A stretch of DNA of 64,000 bases from Mytilisepta virgata (taxonomy: Eukaryota; Mollusca; Bivalvia; Mytilida; Mytilidae). The stretch covers positions 4,154,001 through 4,218,000 of the forward strand of contig CM051514.1 of assembly GCA_028015205.1 (NCBI GenBank), read 5' to 3'. A program made the translations under genes and the position numbers. Below the pieces are notes generated by a model. The model was not told the DNA's origin and made no database searches. It saw nothing but the letters and a program-made list of their open reading frames with translations. This document shows, piece by piece, positions 27,201-42,200 of this stretch. Positions within the stretch are counted from its first letter, which is position 1, and every line of letters starts with the position of its first letter.

Positions 27201-30200
27201 TGGAAAGGAATGTGAACCTATTTTGTTAAATGTTTCATATGGGAATGGACAATTATATACACGAGGATTTGCCAAATCTTTGCTCCTAGAGAAGTTCAAG
27301 GATATTATAAGTGAAGCAACAGGAATTTCCAAGAAGAATTTAAGATTAAAGAGAATGGTGAATCAGGGTAAGTTAGTTTGCATTTTAATAGAAAACTCAT
27401 GCAAGATGAAAAGGAAAATGACAAAATTTTAATATAAATTAACAAAAAGCTGGTTAAGGTATGACTGAAATTAATTACTCTCTGTGAAAGGCATACTACC
27501 CACTGTAATAAGTTTTTATGTCCCAAATGTTGTCTCATCATTCTTACCTACATTTGTATATTTGTACATGAATACAGATGTCTCTAGACAATAGATAATG
27601 TTGACATTTAGGGGTCGTCCTACATTTTTAACTGTATTATAAAACGCATGCTAAGGGGGGGAGGGTTTCAAACTCATCATTTTTAAAGTACATGTAGGCT
27701 TTAAAAAATCAGTATGTCTCTTCTGCTGATATTGTGGAAAATACAGAATACATGCTGGTGATATTGACAGAATTCATGATGTGACAAAGTTCTGAACAGT
27801 ATATACTTGAACTTGTCACTTTTTTAGCGTTTCCAAAAAGAGTGCTCTTTGTAAACTTGTAAAAAATGTTGACAATTATGGACGACCCCTAATTAGATTA
27901 TCAAGTTTTCTGGAGCGGTTCATATCCTACAATATCTATCTGCAGGCCAAACTCGATAACAGGTCAGAACATTGTGACATTTGTCAATAATCTTGTTGTG
28001 ACACACAATTTGATTGGTTGTTAATGGTTGAGCATTATATTGTATAATCTACTTTGAGTACTGTCATGTCACCAATGTATTACTTCCCAGTCCTCAATGT
28101 AAATATTCTTGAGTTAAATAAGTTATTCAAATCATTCTACCTGATTTTTAATCAGAAAAGTTTTCAAAATAAAATTATAAGGATTTTTATAAATTTTGGA
28201 ACAGGTTATACTTTTATATCCTGTTCCAAAATTGAAAACAATCCTTAATAACTTTGGGCCAATTATAGTTGTCATCCTCCATTAACATTAATTTTGTAAA
28301 GTGTGGATAGGCCTTTGTTTGTAGTTTTCTTCAGGATTCAGCGGAGGGAGACAGTTGTAGGGAAATATGGTAAGGGCTATTTCATTAAAATGCATGTGGG
28401 AGGGTAGGAACGGACTTTCAAACCCGCACAACCAGCAAATTTTTTTTAGGTAACTTTAGGTACATCTGATAGGCACAAACTCAAAATGTCCCAAGACCTA
28501 TGTCCTATAATAAAACTTCCCTTCCTACCCCCCGCCACACCCATTTTAATGGAATAGCCCTAAGGTTCAATATGGAAATGTAGTTGAATCCTGATTTATT
28601 CTTGTGTAGATATTTATAGACTCATCATTACCTTGTAGTTTTCATGAAATCTAAAATCAATGATTATGATTACTGAATGATTTATCAGAAAATTGTATTT
28701 TTTCAGAAACAAGTCCAAAACTAATAGATTTTACCAATGGTATGCTTGATACAACACTAGAAAAACTCAAGTTAAAAGATGGCGATGAAGTTATAATTGA
28801 AGACAAAACTGAGTAGGTGTATGAAATAAATTCAAAAATTCTTGCAAAGGAAAATGAGCACTGGAAAATTGAGAAATAGAAATGTGTCATCATAAAAATA
28901 CAGTGGAACCTGTGTAATCCGACACCATAGGGGATTTGACAAAAATGTTGGATTATTCAGGATGTCGGAATACTCAGGTTTTTGTTAAACCAATTAAACT
29001 TGAACAAATTTACACCTGTCAATGATTAAAGATGTATTATACATTTTATTACTGTACAAAACATCTAAATAATTCTCATAAAAGAAATAATTGTCATTAT
29101 CGAAATTGTTTCAGCGTGAACAAAAAGATTATAGCTGAAAACTCTTGATTGATGTTGCTGGCGATTTATCCTTTCTTGTACAAGTTTTCTTTCTTTCGAA
29201 ATGAGATCCTCGAACTGAACTCAGACAATAGTTTTTGTTTCTAATCACTGTCATAACTTTCATCTGTCGGTACTTCATTTTCTGCATTTGTGATTTAGTC
29301 AATGTCATTAACCTAAGTGCGCTTGCATAGTTCAGTAAGGGGGAGGCCATTCTACGTTCCCAATTAAGGGGTTCACTGGACAATGATTACTTTGATGTGC
29401 CTCCATTGTCACCTTGCTAATCCACAATTAATATTTACCCAAGCGTAATGAAATTTGTGTCGGATTAAGAAAGGTAATTAATGATATTTATTTATATTGG
29501 GACTACAAAAGAGTGTCAGATTACAGAAATAACAGGTGCCGGAATACTCAGGTATTTTTTAAATAGCGATATATGAACAAGATAACGGGACCGTAGAAAC
29601 TTGTCGGATAAGACAGAATGTCGGAATACTCAGGAGCTAGGTTAAGCAGGTTGCACTGACAGAATTAAGAGAAGTGGAGATTTACATGTATTAGGAGAAT
29701 TAAATGTATCTTAATACAAAAAAATAACCTTCATATAAAGATGCAGAAAGACAAATTTTAATCTTTGGTCTTTTGTCAACATGTATTTTATATGCAGTTT
29801 CTTTACCCTCATATACCTTTATGTTAAGGTTGTGCCAATATAAGTTACATGTATTAGTCTTTTTTTAAGTTCGATATCAGACCAAAATGAGACCAGTTGA
29901 TAACAGTATCGAGATAAGAAAGCTGTTACTCTTTGCTAAATTTCTGGGCAAATATTCCTCATTCTGAATACAATAACCAGGCAACTTGAGGTCATTTCAA
30001 AAATTTTGGCAAGTTGAACTTAAATCTCTGTTTCAATGTCTTGATTAGTTCCTGTTGAATAAGGATTAATTTCCAAATAAGCATTTAGATGCACTTTGAA
30101 ATGACTTCTGTCAACTAGTAAAAGTGTTATGCATATCCTTTTGTCATTTCATTTCCATGCATAAACATCTAACTGTTTTCATCCAATCATCCAATGAAAA

Positions 30201-33200
30201 CAGTTGTCATTAATTTTGTTTTTGTTGGTGGATGTGAAATACCAGAAATACATCACCTGACATTGACCCTTTTTAAAGCTGTATGCATTAGTTTTACTCA
30301 GGATCATATACATGTACAGTGCATCCTGAGAAGTACACATACTTAATCATGTTAATACAATGAAAATAATTGTTATTAGCACTGGCTACAAAAATAAAGC
30401 AGAAGACATTGTTTCTATTTATAGGTTGTCCAAATCAGATAAAAGTATTCAACAAAGAATTAAGATGACATTTCCTATCTTTATTGAAAATAATTGTGTA
30501 AGTAGAATCTGGTTAGTACAGGTGTTCACGTGAACTAGCATGCTAAAAATCTTGTTCAGGTTGTTGGCGTTGTACAAAGCATGGTTCACATTCATATCAC
30601 ATCAACATACAGTAGAATCTCGATTTCTTGAACTCCAAGGGGTCTGTAAAATTAGTTTGAGGCATACGTAGTTCGAGCCATCGAAATATGGAAATTTTTG
30701 GGTTACGAACCAGCAATGAATTTAAAATTTATTTTACATCCTTTTCATCTATTCGATCGTTAAAACAACATCCACTCAAATCTGGATGTGGAAATAATAA
30801 TTTAAGAATAAAAATCACCCATAAACATCAAGTGGATTATTGATGACCTGTAATTCAATTAATCACATTTTTGTCATCAATGATCTAAACTCTGGTTTTT
30901 CACACAGATTAAAAATTATGTTTGAGTTACTGAGAGTAAATTATGTTATATTACTGTTGTACGGACCAGAAAATTAGTTCGAGAATTCGAGAAATCAGTG
31001 TTCGAAAAATCGAGAGTTAATTTACAAAGACATAATGGAAAAAATGCCAGGACTTTCGTAAAGGGCTGAGAAATTCATGGTGTTCTAGGGACCCAAGTTC
31101 GAGCCACCGAGATTCTACTGTACTGAAATTCAAGTAATAATTGCCACTAGACATTCTTTTGATGTTGATTTTAAATGACACTTTGGATGAAGATACTCCT
31201 CAGTTTTCACAAATTTTACAATCTTGTAAAAGTAAATTTCAAATATCAGTTTTGGGCTAGCATCGAAATGCTAGCAACTTAGCTGCTGATCAGGTCTAAT
31301 TGTTGCAAATTTTTTTAATTTGTGAAAACTAAGGAGTATCTCCCTCTTGCATAGCTCTGTCCTTAGATGGTTTTGGCTTTACTCCTTTTGGTCATTTTTG
31401 TATTTTTGAATTTGCTCTTCAACATTCTGGATGGTTGTTTTGGTTTTCGACATTTTAGGTCCCAAGCACAACTGATAAATCAACGAAATGTGTATAATGT
31501 GTGCATCAAAATTGGTATCAAAGAATTAATTAGTGATCATCAACATAACTGTCAATAACTGAGAAAGGGAATGAAGTATCAATGTACTAACAAGTTATGA
31601 TAAATAATGGCAATATTTAAGGTTATACAGAAGTTCAAACTAATTATTGAGTTATTGAGTTTCATAAATGCATTTCTGTAATTTTCACAGTCTTCAGGTG
31701 GCATAACATAAACACAAAAGCATAATTTTCACAGTTATAAGGTTTTATTAAACCTTCAGGGATCATGTAACATTACAAACAGTATCATGTAAAACATTTA
31801 AAGTTACATACATGTATTTCACATATGTAAAATATGAAGGGTTTTAGAATTTCATTTTTTTTTTTGCAAGATTGTGAATGAAAGTAACAGAAGAATAAGA
31901 CTAGAGGTCAATGCTGAAATGGTAAGTACATACATATATACATTGTATAACACAATGGAACCATACTTGCAGATTTTGGAGTTGTCTCCCATATCCAAGA
32001 GATATATATCCTGACAGAATGGTGAATTGCATAATTAGTACATGTATGTTTCCATTCTACCAATATATAGGATGAATGACATTCTACACTGACTTCTGGT
32101 TACCATAGTAACTCTTTCAAAAATAAATGGTTATTTTAAAAACACTAATTTTTTGCCCCCAACCACAATGCCTCGGAGGGACTTTGTAATAATCTGCATT
32201 CATCCGTATGTCAGTCCGTCCGTCACAGTTATTTGTGGATGCATCTCCTCTGAGATCGCTGATTGGATTTTGTTACAATTTTGTAGGACTGTTAGTCCTT
32301 GATCCTATTGCACCGCCATTTTGATTGGACAAATTTTACGTGTGTTATGGGACTTTAAATTTTTTCTGAATTGATGCGACAAATTTTACGGGAGTTATGG
32401 GACTTAAACGTTATTGCGCATGTAACACTATACGAACACTTTGTTGACGCGACTCCTCTGAGGCCGCTGAAAGGATTTCGTTCAAATTTTGTAGGATTGT
32501 TAGTGACCTTTTGTACTTGATCTTGTCGCACCGGGATTTTGATTCGACAAATTTTACAGGAGTTATGGGACTTTATTGTTTTTTAACACTATAGGAACAC
32601 TTTGTGGATGCAACTCCTCTTCGACTGCTGATCAGATTTTGTTCAAATTTTGTAGGATTGTTAGTCACCACATCTACTTGATCTTGTCGCACCTTAATTT
32701 TGATTCAAGAAATTTTACGGGAGTTATGGGACTTTAACGGTTTTTTGCATGTAACACTATAGGAACACTTTGTGGATGCAACTCCTCTGAGACCGCTGAT
32801 CGGATTTTGTTCAAATTTTGTAGGATTGTTAGTCACCACATGTACTTGATCCTATGCCACCATTTCAATAATAAACATTTTGTATATCTTGCGGGGCTTC
32901 CACTTTTCTTTGCGGCAGGGACATATGGCTACGTGTAGCAATCTTGTTAGATTGATTTTAGATACTGAAATTTTTACTAAAAACTACCATTAGATGCATT
33001 AATTTAATTATTAACTTTTTTACAGTAATGAACCTATAGCTGGCCTTTGACATAAAGACCTTTTGTACAAAATCTAAATTGTTGTCTTTCTTTTAATATT
33101 TTATATTTTGATTTTTTTTATTGTTGGTGACAGACAGTTGGTGAAGTGAAGACAACTGTTCTTTCCAAGTTCAGTATAACAAATATTAAACATGGTGGAC

Positions 33201-36200
33201 GTCTACGTATCGACCATGAAACTCTTGGATTAAGATCACCATGTAAGACATTAGGATTATGTATTCAGTAAAAAGATTTGTCAACAAGAGTGGTGGCAAG
33301 AATATTGAGACTTACAGTTGATATTATTTGATATTTGCACTGAAAAAAAACTTTAATATCAATAATTTCATTGGGTTACAATTTCATGGTTTTCATACTG
33401 AAAATGAGTCAACGGATAAACTTTTGAGGTTTCAAAGTAAAACAAAAATAAGTAAAGGTTTAAACTCAAGAAATCTCAATAGATTTCAATCAATTTAGCC
33501 ATTGGGAAAATCTGATGTTGAGGTTTTTGACTCGCCTGCAACAAATGGAAGGTAGGTTTTTTACTTTCTAGAGGATGGCGGAGGTGTTGTAAACTTTTTT
33601 AAAACCTTTTAAATAACTTTGCAAATGTATTACCAACACTTAAGATCTTCGGTGCACTGGTACCATATAATAAAGACTTTCCAGCCATACTTGTGATGTT
33701 TACATCTTTTTATGCCATGTTACACGGAGTGAAATATAGTATGGTGAATGTCAAGTGAGCGGGTTTGGGGAAGTAGGGTACCTATTTTGTGTTATCAACT
33801 CCTTCTACAGTTTTCAATCCAGAGCCTTCAAACTTGGTAGAGTGTTTGTATATATAATGGACATGTGCACTTCTTATTATGGATACATTTGGAACATTTT
33901 TGTGGAATTTCCGGATTGTGAAACTTAGTCAATTTTTAGCAACATTCTCTAAGGAGGGTACCTATTTTGTGTAATCAACTCCTCCTACAGTTTTGAATCC
34001 AGAGTCTTCAAACTAGGTATATATATATTGGACATATTCACCTCCTATAATGGATACATTACTCATTTGCAGAATTCCCAGTTGCTGTAACATTACATAT
34101 TTTTACATATTCATTTCATCAATTACCATAACATTTACAAATTTCCACTCCTTAGTCATTGTTAAGTAATTCTTTGACCCATTTTTATAGATCATTTGCT
34201 TCATAAATATTTCTAAAATGGCAAGGTTTGAATTAGCCCCTTAGATTCCAAAATCGAAAAGTAATGAAAATCATTAAGTACTCTGTGGCATTTTAATGAA
34301 CATGTTTTGCTCTTAACAAGACATTTCTGTAATAACGGCTAATTATGTGAAGAAATCAATGAAAAACAATTTTCTCTCATTTTTGGACATTTGAATTCAA
34401 AGTTTGATAGGAACAACGGCCTTGCCCAAATAGATATTTCACTGAAATGTGTCTTTACATGAGTTAATGTAAGAGAAACATTCTATTGAAACATTATTTA
34501 ATTAGCTGTTGCTCATACACTGTAGTTGTTTTGACCAAAATATACCATGAAAACTCTCAGTTTTCTTCAAATCTTTTATTTAGCAGACATCCGTAATGTC
34601 TCTGTTACGTCATGGAAAGGAATTTTTCACAGTCGTTATGATTGATAGATTGTGATTAGGAGTAACTAGTCTACTGTACCTAGACCAACCATGTTTGGTC
34701 TATAGGTTGTTTTTGGTGGGAATATGCCAGTGTGACACCTATCACTCGACCTTGGTCTGAATTCAGGCTTTAAGGCTTGAGTGAATTGCATTTCCTTTGA
34801 GTTTCAGTGTTGGATATTGGATGATATCTTTTAACATGTGTACTTTGGTGAGGCATTTAGTGTATCCACTGTTATGCTTTGTAGATAATGAAATGAACTC
34901 CAAAAATTACACATTTCTTCTTCTCAACTTCAAACATTTTTATTAAAGGTGCTTATTTTATTATTTCTAGTATATGAGAATCTTTCACTAGCTGATGCTA
35001 ATATAACAAAGGGATGTAACTTAGTATTAGAACCAGGCCCTGCACCAAGCACTAACCAGGTAAGCACATATACATCTAACGCTCAGATTATACCATTTTC
35101 ATAGTTGATTGATTTTTGCAAGAGTTATTTCCCTTGTCATCTTTTTTTTTGTCTGAACACTTCTGTTCCAACTGGTCATTCAGCTTTTTGCAAATTTTGT
35201 TCATTTTTGCCTTGCCTACGACAGAGTGAGACATAGGTATTACTATCAGGCGGCTTAAACTATTTGTATAAAGCTTTATATTTCAAAAGGTAGAAGACCT
35301 GGATGCTTCATACCTTGTATGCAGATACATTATGTTATGAGCTTTCCGTCTGTGATATGTCCATTGTCCTTGACCTCATTTTCATGGTTCAGCGACTGCT
35401 TAAAAAAAAATGTATAGTTTTTTGTCTTGTGAATTTCTCACTTATTATGAGTAATAGGATAACTATATTTGGTATACAGGTTCCTTGCAATGCTTAAATT
35501 TCCATCAGACAGGGTTCAACTGACCTCGACCTCATTTCAGGGATCAGTGACGTTAAAGTTAGGTGATTAGGTCCGTTTCTGAGATACTATAAGCAGTAGG
35601 TAAACTATATGTGGTGTATGGAATAATTGTAAGGGGTACCTGTCAGTCTGGCAGCTTTCATCTGACCTTGACCACATTTTCATGGTTCATTGGTCAATGT
35701 TAAGTTTTTGTGTCTTGGTCTGTTTTTCAAATACCATAAACAATAGGTCAACTATATTTGGTGTATGGAATGATTGTAAGGTGTACATGTCTGTCTGACA
35801 GGTTTCATCTGACCTTGACCTCATTTTCATGGTTCATTGGTCAATGTTAAGTTTCTGTTGTTTGGTCTTCTTCTCAGATGCTATAAGTAATAGGTCAACT
35901 ATATTTGCTGTATGGAATATATTTTATTATTTAACTGCTGATTATTTATATTGAAATAGTCTCATTATTTATAAAAATCTTTAAATAACATTAATAATGC
36001 TAATAAATAATAAAAACTTTTAAGGGATCATTACTAAACAGTGATTAACAAAAATATCGGAAAGTGTGAAAATGTTAAAATAAGGTCACTCATGCATGAA
36101 TGTTTAAAATAGAATACAGTTCACTCCAGTCCCTTCATAAAGATAAATTGGCTGAGTATGTACTGATTGAAGAAATTCTGAAATTTTGTTTGCACAGCAA

Positions 36201-39200
36201 GATCACATTTACTGATTTTTTTTATACATATGAAATAAGATAATTATTGAGATAAATAAAAACTATTTTAGCATAGCAACATAATCAGATAATATGAAAA
36301 TATGACTTTTTACAATATTTTGATCAAAGATTGAAAATTTTTTTCTTTTTGGTGGGGGGGGGGGGGGTTCTTTCAGGTTCATCTCAAGGAATTGACAAAC
36401 ATTATCCAGTTTCTGCAATGCCTTAAAACTTTTCCTTGTGCACAGGTTTGTCTCTACTCAAGAGTAATTGAAAAAATTTCACAGTTTGCTTTTTGAAGTC
36501 ATTTTACTTAATGTTTAAAAAAATGCTCATATTTGTCAATCCCTTCTGATAAACATTAAATCAAAAATAAAAAAAATCATTCATATTAATGTTTCAATAA
36601 CAGTTCTTTTTTTTCTCAATTTGAGAAAAAAAATAAACTATTGTGTGTAAACTGGTAAACAAACATTTCTACTTATAACTTTCGTTTCGACTGACATCAT
36701 TAGGGTTTTTTATGAAACAAAACATACATTAATTACCATATATGATATATTCGTTTCGTCGGATTTTACCTTAGTTCGTAAGATTACGAACTTGAGCATT
36801 TTGAGAATGTACATACGTGATTATAATCGATGAAACAGTGATAAAAATATTAAAGTTTGTGATAACAAAAGCATTGATACATAAATATATGATCAATAGG
36901 AATTGCCTTTGAAGAAAACATAAACACATACATTTGTAGAATGTTTTATTATTTAATATATAACAGAAAATAAAAATGATATACAGACTTTTTAATTTTC
37001 CCTTTTTTGTTTTTTTTTTATTTTGACCGACCCTACATTTTGTGCAAGAAAATCTGTAAACCAATAAATTAAAAAACTGTGGCCTTGTATAACAAATGTT
37101 TATTTCGGCATCACCTGAATATAAGAATTATACAGATTTCATCATCAACAAATTTTTATTATTGCCCTTTTAATATCTTTTGTCTGAATACCTTATGCAA
37201 GCTAGTCACTCAACTTTTGATAGATTTTGTTCATATTTGGTATGATGGTTTTTATGTATTAGCCATATACAGATATATATTTCAGTATAACTATTATTGT
37301 AGAATACTTGTAAATTTAGCCAATACTATGTGATGTTATAAGACATCAATATGTCATTAAGAGTCATAATAATGGGAGAAAAAAGTTTCAGATCTTATAT
37401 ACATGTATAATTGCAGATGACTTTGACATTTACTCCTGGTGGCTCAGGTAGTGACCTTAAAGATATGGAGGTAACAGTTGATAAAATGACAACAGTTGGT
37501 AATTGTTTACAGTGTATGATTGTGAAAGCTGGCTTTACAGGTATGTATAAATTGATATAGTTTCACTATGTGAAAATTACCGTGTAATTGATGATTTATT
37601 GCATTGAAATAAATACATATAGGTTTCATTTCTTTGGTATACTGTGTTAAATTTATGTATACTGCAATCGTTCTATCTGAGCAGTCAAAGTGCATTGACA
37701 GTATATTTAAAAGTGATATACTGTCACTGACAGTATATAACATTTAGGCCACACCTACTTGAACTGTTACTATTTTTAGATGATGAATGGCATTTGCAGA
37801 AGACCAACTGGTGTGGGGAAGCAGCTGAAGTACTGGATGACCTTGACCTAACCTTGGAAATGAGTTTAGTCAATCATGGTGACCATTTACTACTGGTTAG
37901 GGGAAAACTGCCTCCAAAGGTAGTAACATTTATCTGATATTCACAGATTGTGATGTAAAATTTCTGTAGTATATATAATAGGTAGGTTTTGAGCTCACCT
38001 GACCCAAAGGGTCAAGTGAGCTTTTCTCATCACTTGGCGTCCGTCGTCCATCGTCGTCCGTTAACTTTTAGAAAAATCTTCTCCTCTGAAACTATTGGGC
38101 CAAATTGAACCAAACTTTGCCACAAGCATCATTAGGGTATCTAGTTTAAAAAATGTGTCCGATGACCCTGCCTGCCAACCAACATGGCCGACATGGCTAA
38201 AAATAGAACATAGGGGTAAACTGCAGTTTTTGTCTTGTATCTCAAAAACTAAAGCAATTAAAGCAAAACTGATGGGGTAAAAATGTTCATCAGGTCAAGA
38301 TCTACCCGTCATGAAATTTTCAGACGAATCGGTCAACCCTTTGTTGGGTTATTGCCCCTGAATTGTTAATTTTAAGGAAATTTTGCAGTTTTTAGGTTAT
38401 TATCTTGAATATTATTATAGATAAAGACAAATTGTAAACAGCAGAAATGTTAAACAAAGTAAGATCTACAAATAAGTCAACATGACCAAAATCGTTGATT
38501 GACCCCTTATAGGAGTTTTTGCCCTTTAAAGACAGCAAGCTACAAGTCCAGTTGCAACCAAAGTTGGCAGTAATAGTTCTTAGGAGGTTCTCTTTCAGAA
38601 ATATGTCCAATGACCCGGACTGTTAACCAAGATGGCCGCCACAGCCGAACTTAGTTTAACATAGGGCCCTATGGGAAAATTCATTGAAAAATCTTCTTGT
38701 CTTAAACCACTTGACCAATTGGAACCAGACTTGGCAGCAATGGTCCTTAGATGGTCCTCTTACAGAGGTGTGTCTGATGACCCGGACTGTCAACCCAGAT
38801 TGCCGCCACAACCGAACTTAGTTTAACATAGGGCCCTGTAGGAAAATTCATTGAAAAATCTTCTTGTCTGAAACCACTAAGCCAATTAGAATTAGACTTG
38901 GTAGCAATGGTCCTTAGATGGTCCTCTTTCAGAATTTTGTGCGATGACCCAGACTGTCACCCAAGATGGCCGCCACACCCGAACTTAGTTTAACATAGGG
39001 CCCTATGGAAAAATTCATTTAAAAATCTTTTTGTCTGAAACCACTTGACATATTGGAGCCAGACTTGGCAGCATTGGTCCTTAGGAGGTCCTCTTTCAGA
39101 ATGTGTCCGATTTCGTTGACTGTGAACCAAGATGGACGCCACAGCAGATCTTAGTTTAACATAGGACCCTATGGGAAATTCACTCAAAAATCTTCTCGTC

Positions 39201-42200
39201 TGAAACCACTAAGCCAATTAGAATTAGACTTGGTAGCAATGGTCCTTAGATTGTCCTCTTTCAGAATTTTGTGCGATGACCCAGACTGTCAACCAAGATG
39301 GCCACCACAACCGAACTTAGTTTAACATAGGGCCCTATGGAAAATTCATTGAAAAATCTTCTTGTCTGAAACCACTTGACATATTGGAGTCAGACTTGGC
39401 AGCATTGGTCCTTAGGAGGTCCTCTTTCAGAATGTGTCCGATTTCGTTGACTGTGAACCAAGATGGCCGCCACAGCAGATCTTAGTTTAACATAGGACCC
39501 TATGGGAAAATCACTCAAAAATCTTCTCGTCTGAAACCACTAAGCCAATTAGAATTAGACTTGGTAGCAATGGTCCTTAGATGGTCCTCTTTCAGAATTT
39601 TGTGTGATGACCTAGACTGTCAACCAAGATGGCCGCCACACCCGAACTTAGTTTAACATAGGGCCCTATGGAAAATTCATTGAAAAATCTTCTTGTCTGA
39701 AACCACTTGACATATTGGAGTCAGACTTGGCAGCATTGGTCCTTAGGAGGTCCTCTTTCAGAAATATGTCCGTTCACCCGGATTGTCAACCAAGATTGCT
39801 GCCCCTCCGACCTTTGTTAAAAATTGGACCCTATAGGAATATTCATTTAAAGTTGGAACAAATTAGTTTAACATAGAATCCTATAGAAAAACCAGCCAAA
39901 TTGACTACAACACTTAAATTTTTAGGTCTGCTCAAGGTGAAAAGTTAAATCCAGGTGAGCGATACAGGCTCTTGAGAGCCTCTAGTTTTGTCTGTTGTCA
40001 GAGTAAATGATCAAAACTGACTCAGTATGCTGGTCCCATAATTAGAAATCCGTTCTACAGACTTACATTATAACATTACTATAATCAGGAAGTAACCAGT
40101 CCACAGTTGGTAATGAATGAACATTATACAAGACTGTTAAATGCAGTTATAAACGTTAGAATGCAATTTATAACTTATACAAATCTTGAAAACTGATTTT
40201 TTAGAATTCAAAGTCTATAAAGATTGTTGATGGAGTAAAAAACCAATATAACTTCAAAGAGGCACCAAAATCAATGTTCCAATTAATGGAACACTGCTAG
40301 TTTGCTGCATGTTGTAGTTCTCAAAATTCACAGTGTACAGCATGTTAAGTGGTTATGAATTCAATCATGGATTTTGACATCACATCTAATTTGATGATAT
40401 ATGCTGTTATTTTCTGTAGGGTTTTGTGAGAATTCCAATATGGTTGTATCCATCACCAAGGAAACCCTTCTGTGAAACAGAAAATTCTACTTGTGAGATG
40501 TTTGGTTGGATATCAAATCAAATTAAAGGTAACAGCTACACAGTATCGTGATTGAAGTTTATTTGGCGAACAACAGTAAATATTTATTTTTGTATTGTAT
40601 AGATATTCATCAAAGGCAAAAACATGATCTGTTTATTCTGCACTTAAAATCGACAAATTTAAGTTACAAAAATTCAAAAACTAATATTTTCATGCTGAAA
40701 AGAATTTTCTCTTGTACCTTTAACTGCTTACATGCGCTTCCTCTTTACTGCAGTTTACAATACTGTATAACTTCAGGTTTACTCATGCATAGCAGTAAAG
40801 ACAGAGGAAACAGTATAACATCAAATGAACCAGTATATCTAGGAGATATAGAAGTGGCCTTGACAATGACCTTACAAGACCTCAAGTTCCAGATTTTGAC
40901 TTTACCTGGTCTGCCAGAATTATTATTCCTGCGGGTGAGGATGGTTGATTCTGGTTGCCTATCAACAGTGTTAAAAGGATTAAATCGACCACTGCAGTAA
41001 GCCTGCCTTTATTTTTTCTTAGTTAAGCAGATATTTGGTTTACATTTGACAAAAAGCAAAGCATCTTTAATTTAATTATGAACAAATACATAAAGGAAAC
41101 AAACTCAATAAAAGTAAGACTTGTTCATTGCTGGTACAGAACTGCTTTATAGGTCACTACTGAATTACATCATACCAACAGTTACAAGCTATCTTTGTCT
41201 GGCCATCGTTAGGAAAGCATGCTTATTCAGGGTCAATCTACATGTCTAATACATCATTTGGGCCCTTTGTTGATTACAGTGTTTTATTTACATATGCCAA
41301 AATCGATTACAGAATCGTTTTCATATTGTAAGAAATGACGAATTTTTGGGGCTTTTTAGTGACCCTAAATAGTATAGTAGAATCAACCAACATATCCAAG
41401 ATTTTCAATAAACTGAGTAGAATGTGTTTGCCATCCTAATAAAAATTTATATGCCATTAATCTGAACATTGTCAGATTTCCAGAATGTGCAAACTTGAGG
41501 AATTGTTTTTTGCAGAACTCTGAAAATCAAATCTTGTAATAAATTGGCTGTACAGATTTTAGAAGAGGAGGAAGATTTAAAGTATGTATTTCTAGACAAA
41601 ATGTGTCCATGGGACACAAATTCCCCTACCTACAATTATCAGCACTACTGTACAGATACATCTACCAAATTAGGTCTACATAATAAAAGACGATAAGTAA
41701 ACAAGAGGCTCCCAAGAGCCTAAATCACCCACCTGTGAGTTTTTGTGTAGATCTTGCAGCAATTATTATTTTTGCTAATTAATGTATACCATCACATGTT
41801 TTGCCTTAACATTGACTTATATAGCTAGAATATAGAATCCTGAACCCAAATATATGTGGTTGCTAGGGACTTTTTCATTGGTTGCTTTGGACATTTTCAA
41901 TGGCTTGACTCTTGACCTTCCATTTTGACTTGAACAGGTAAATTGTAGGGTCCAGAAACGAAATATATCTGGTTGCTTGGGACTTTTCCATCAGTTGCTA
42001 TAGATTTTTAGCTCACCTGGCCTAAAAGGCCATGTAAGCTATTGCCATCACTTGGCGTCCATCGTCTTCGTAAACTTTCCTTTAAAGATCTTCTTCTCTG
42101 AAACCACTGGTCTAATTGGAACAAAACTTGGCAGCAATGGTCCTTGGCTGGTTCTCTTTCAGAAATTTATCTGACGACCTCGCCCGTCATTCAAGATGGC

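Noticed and set aside
40548..40776. Upstream extension of the 150-codon frame over exon 24
   Set aside because: This part is intron 23: the acceptor at 40776, phase with exon 23 and USP40 homology begin at 40777.
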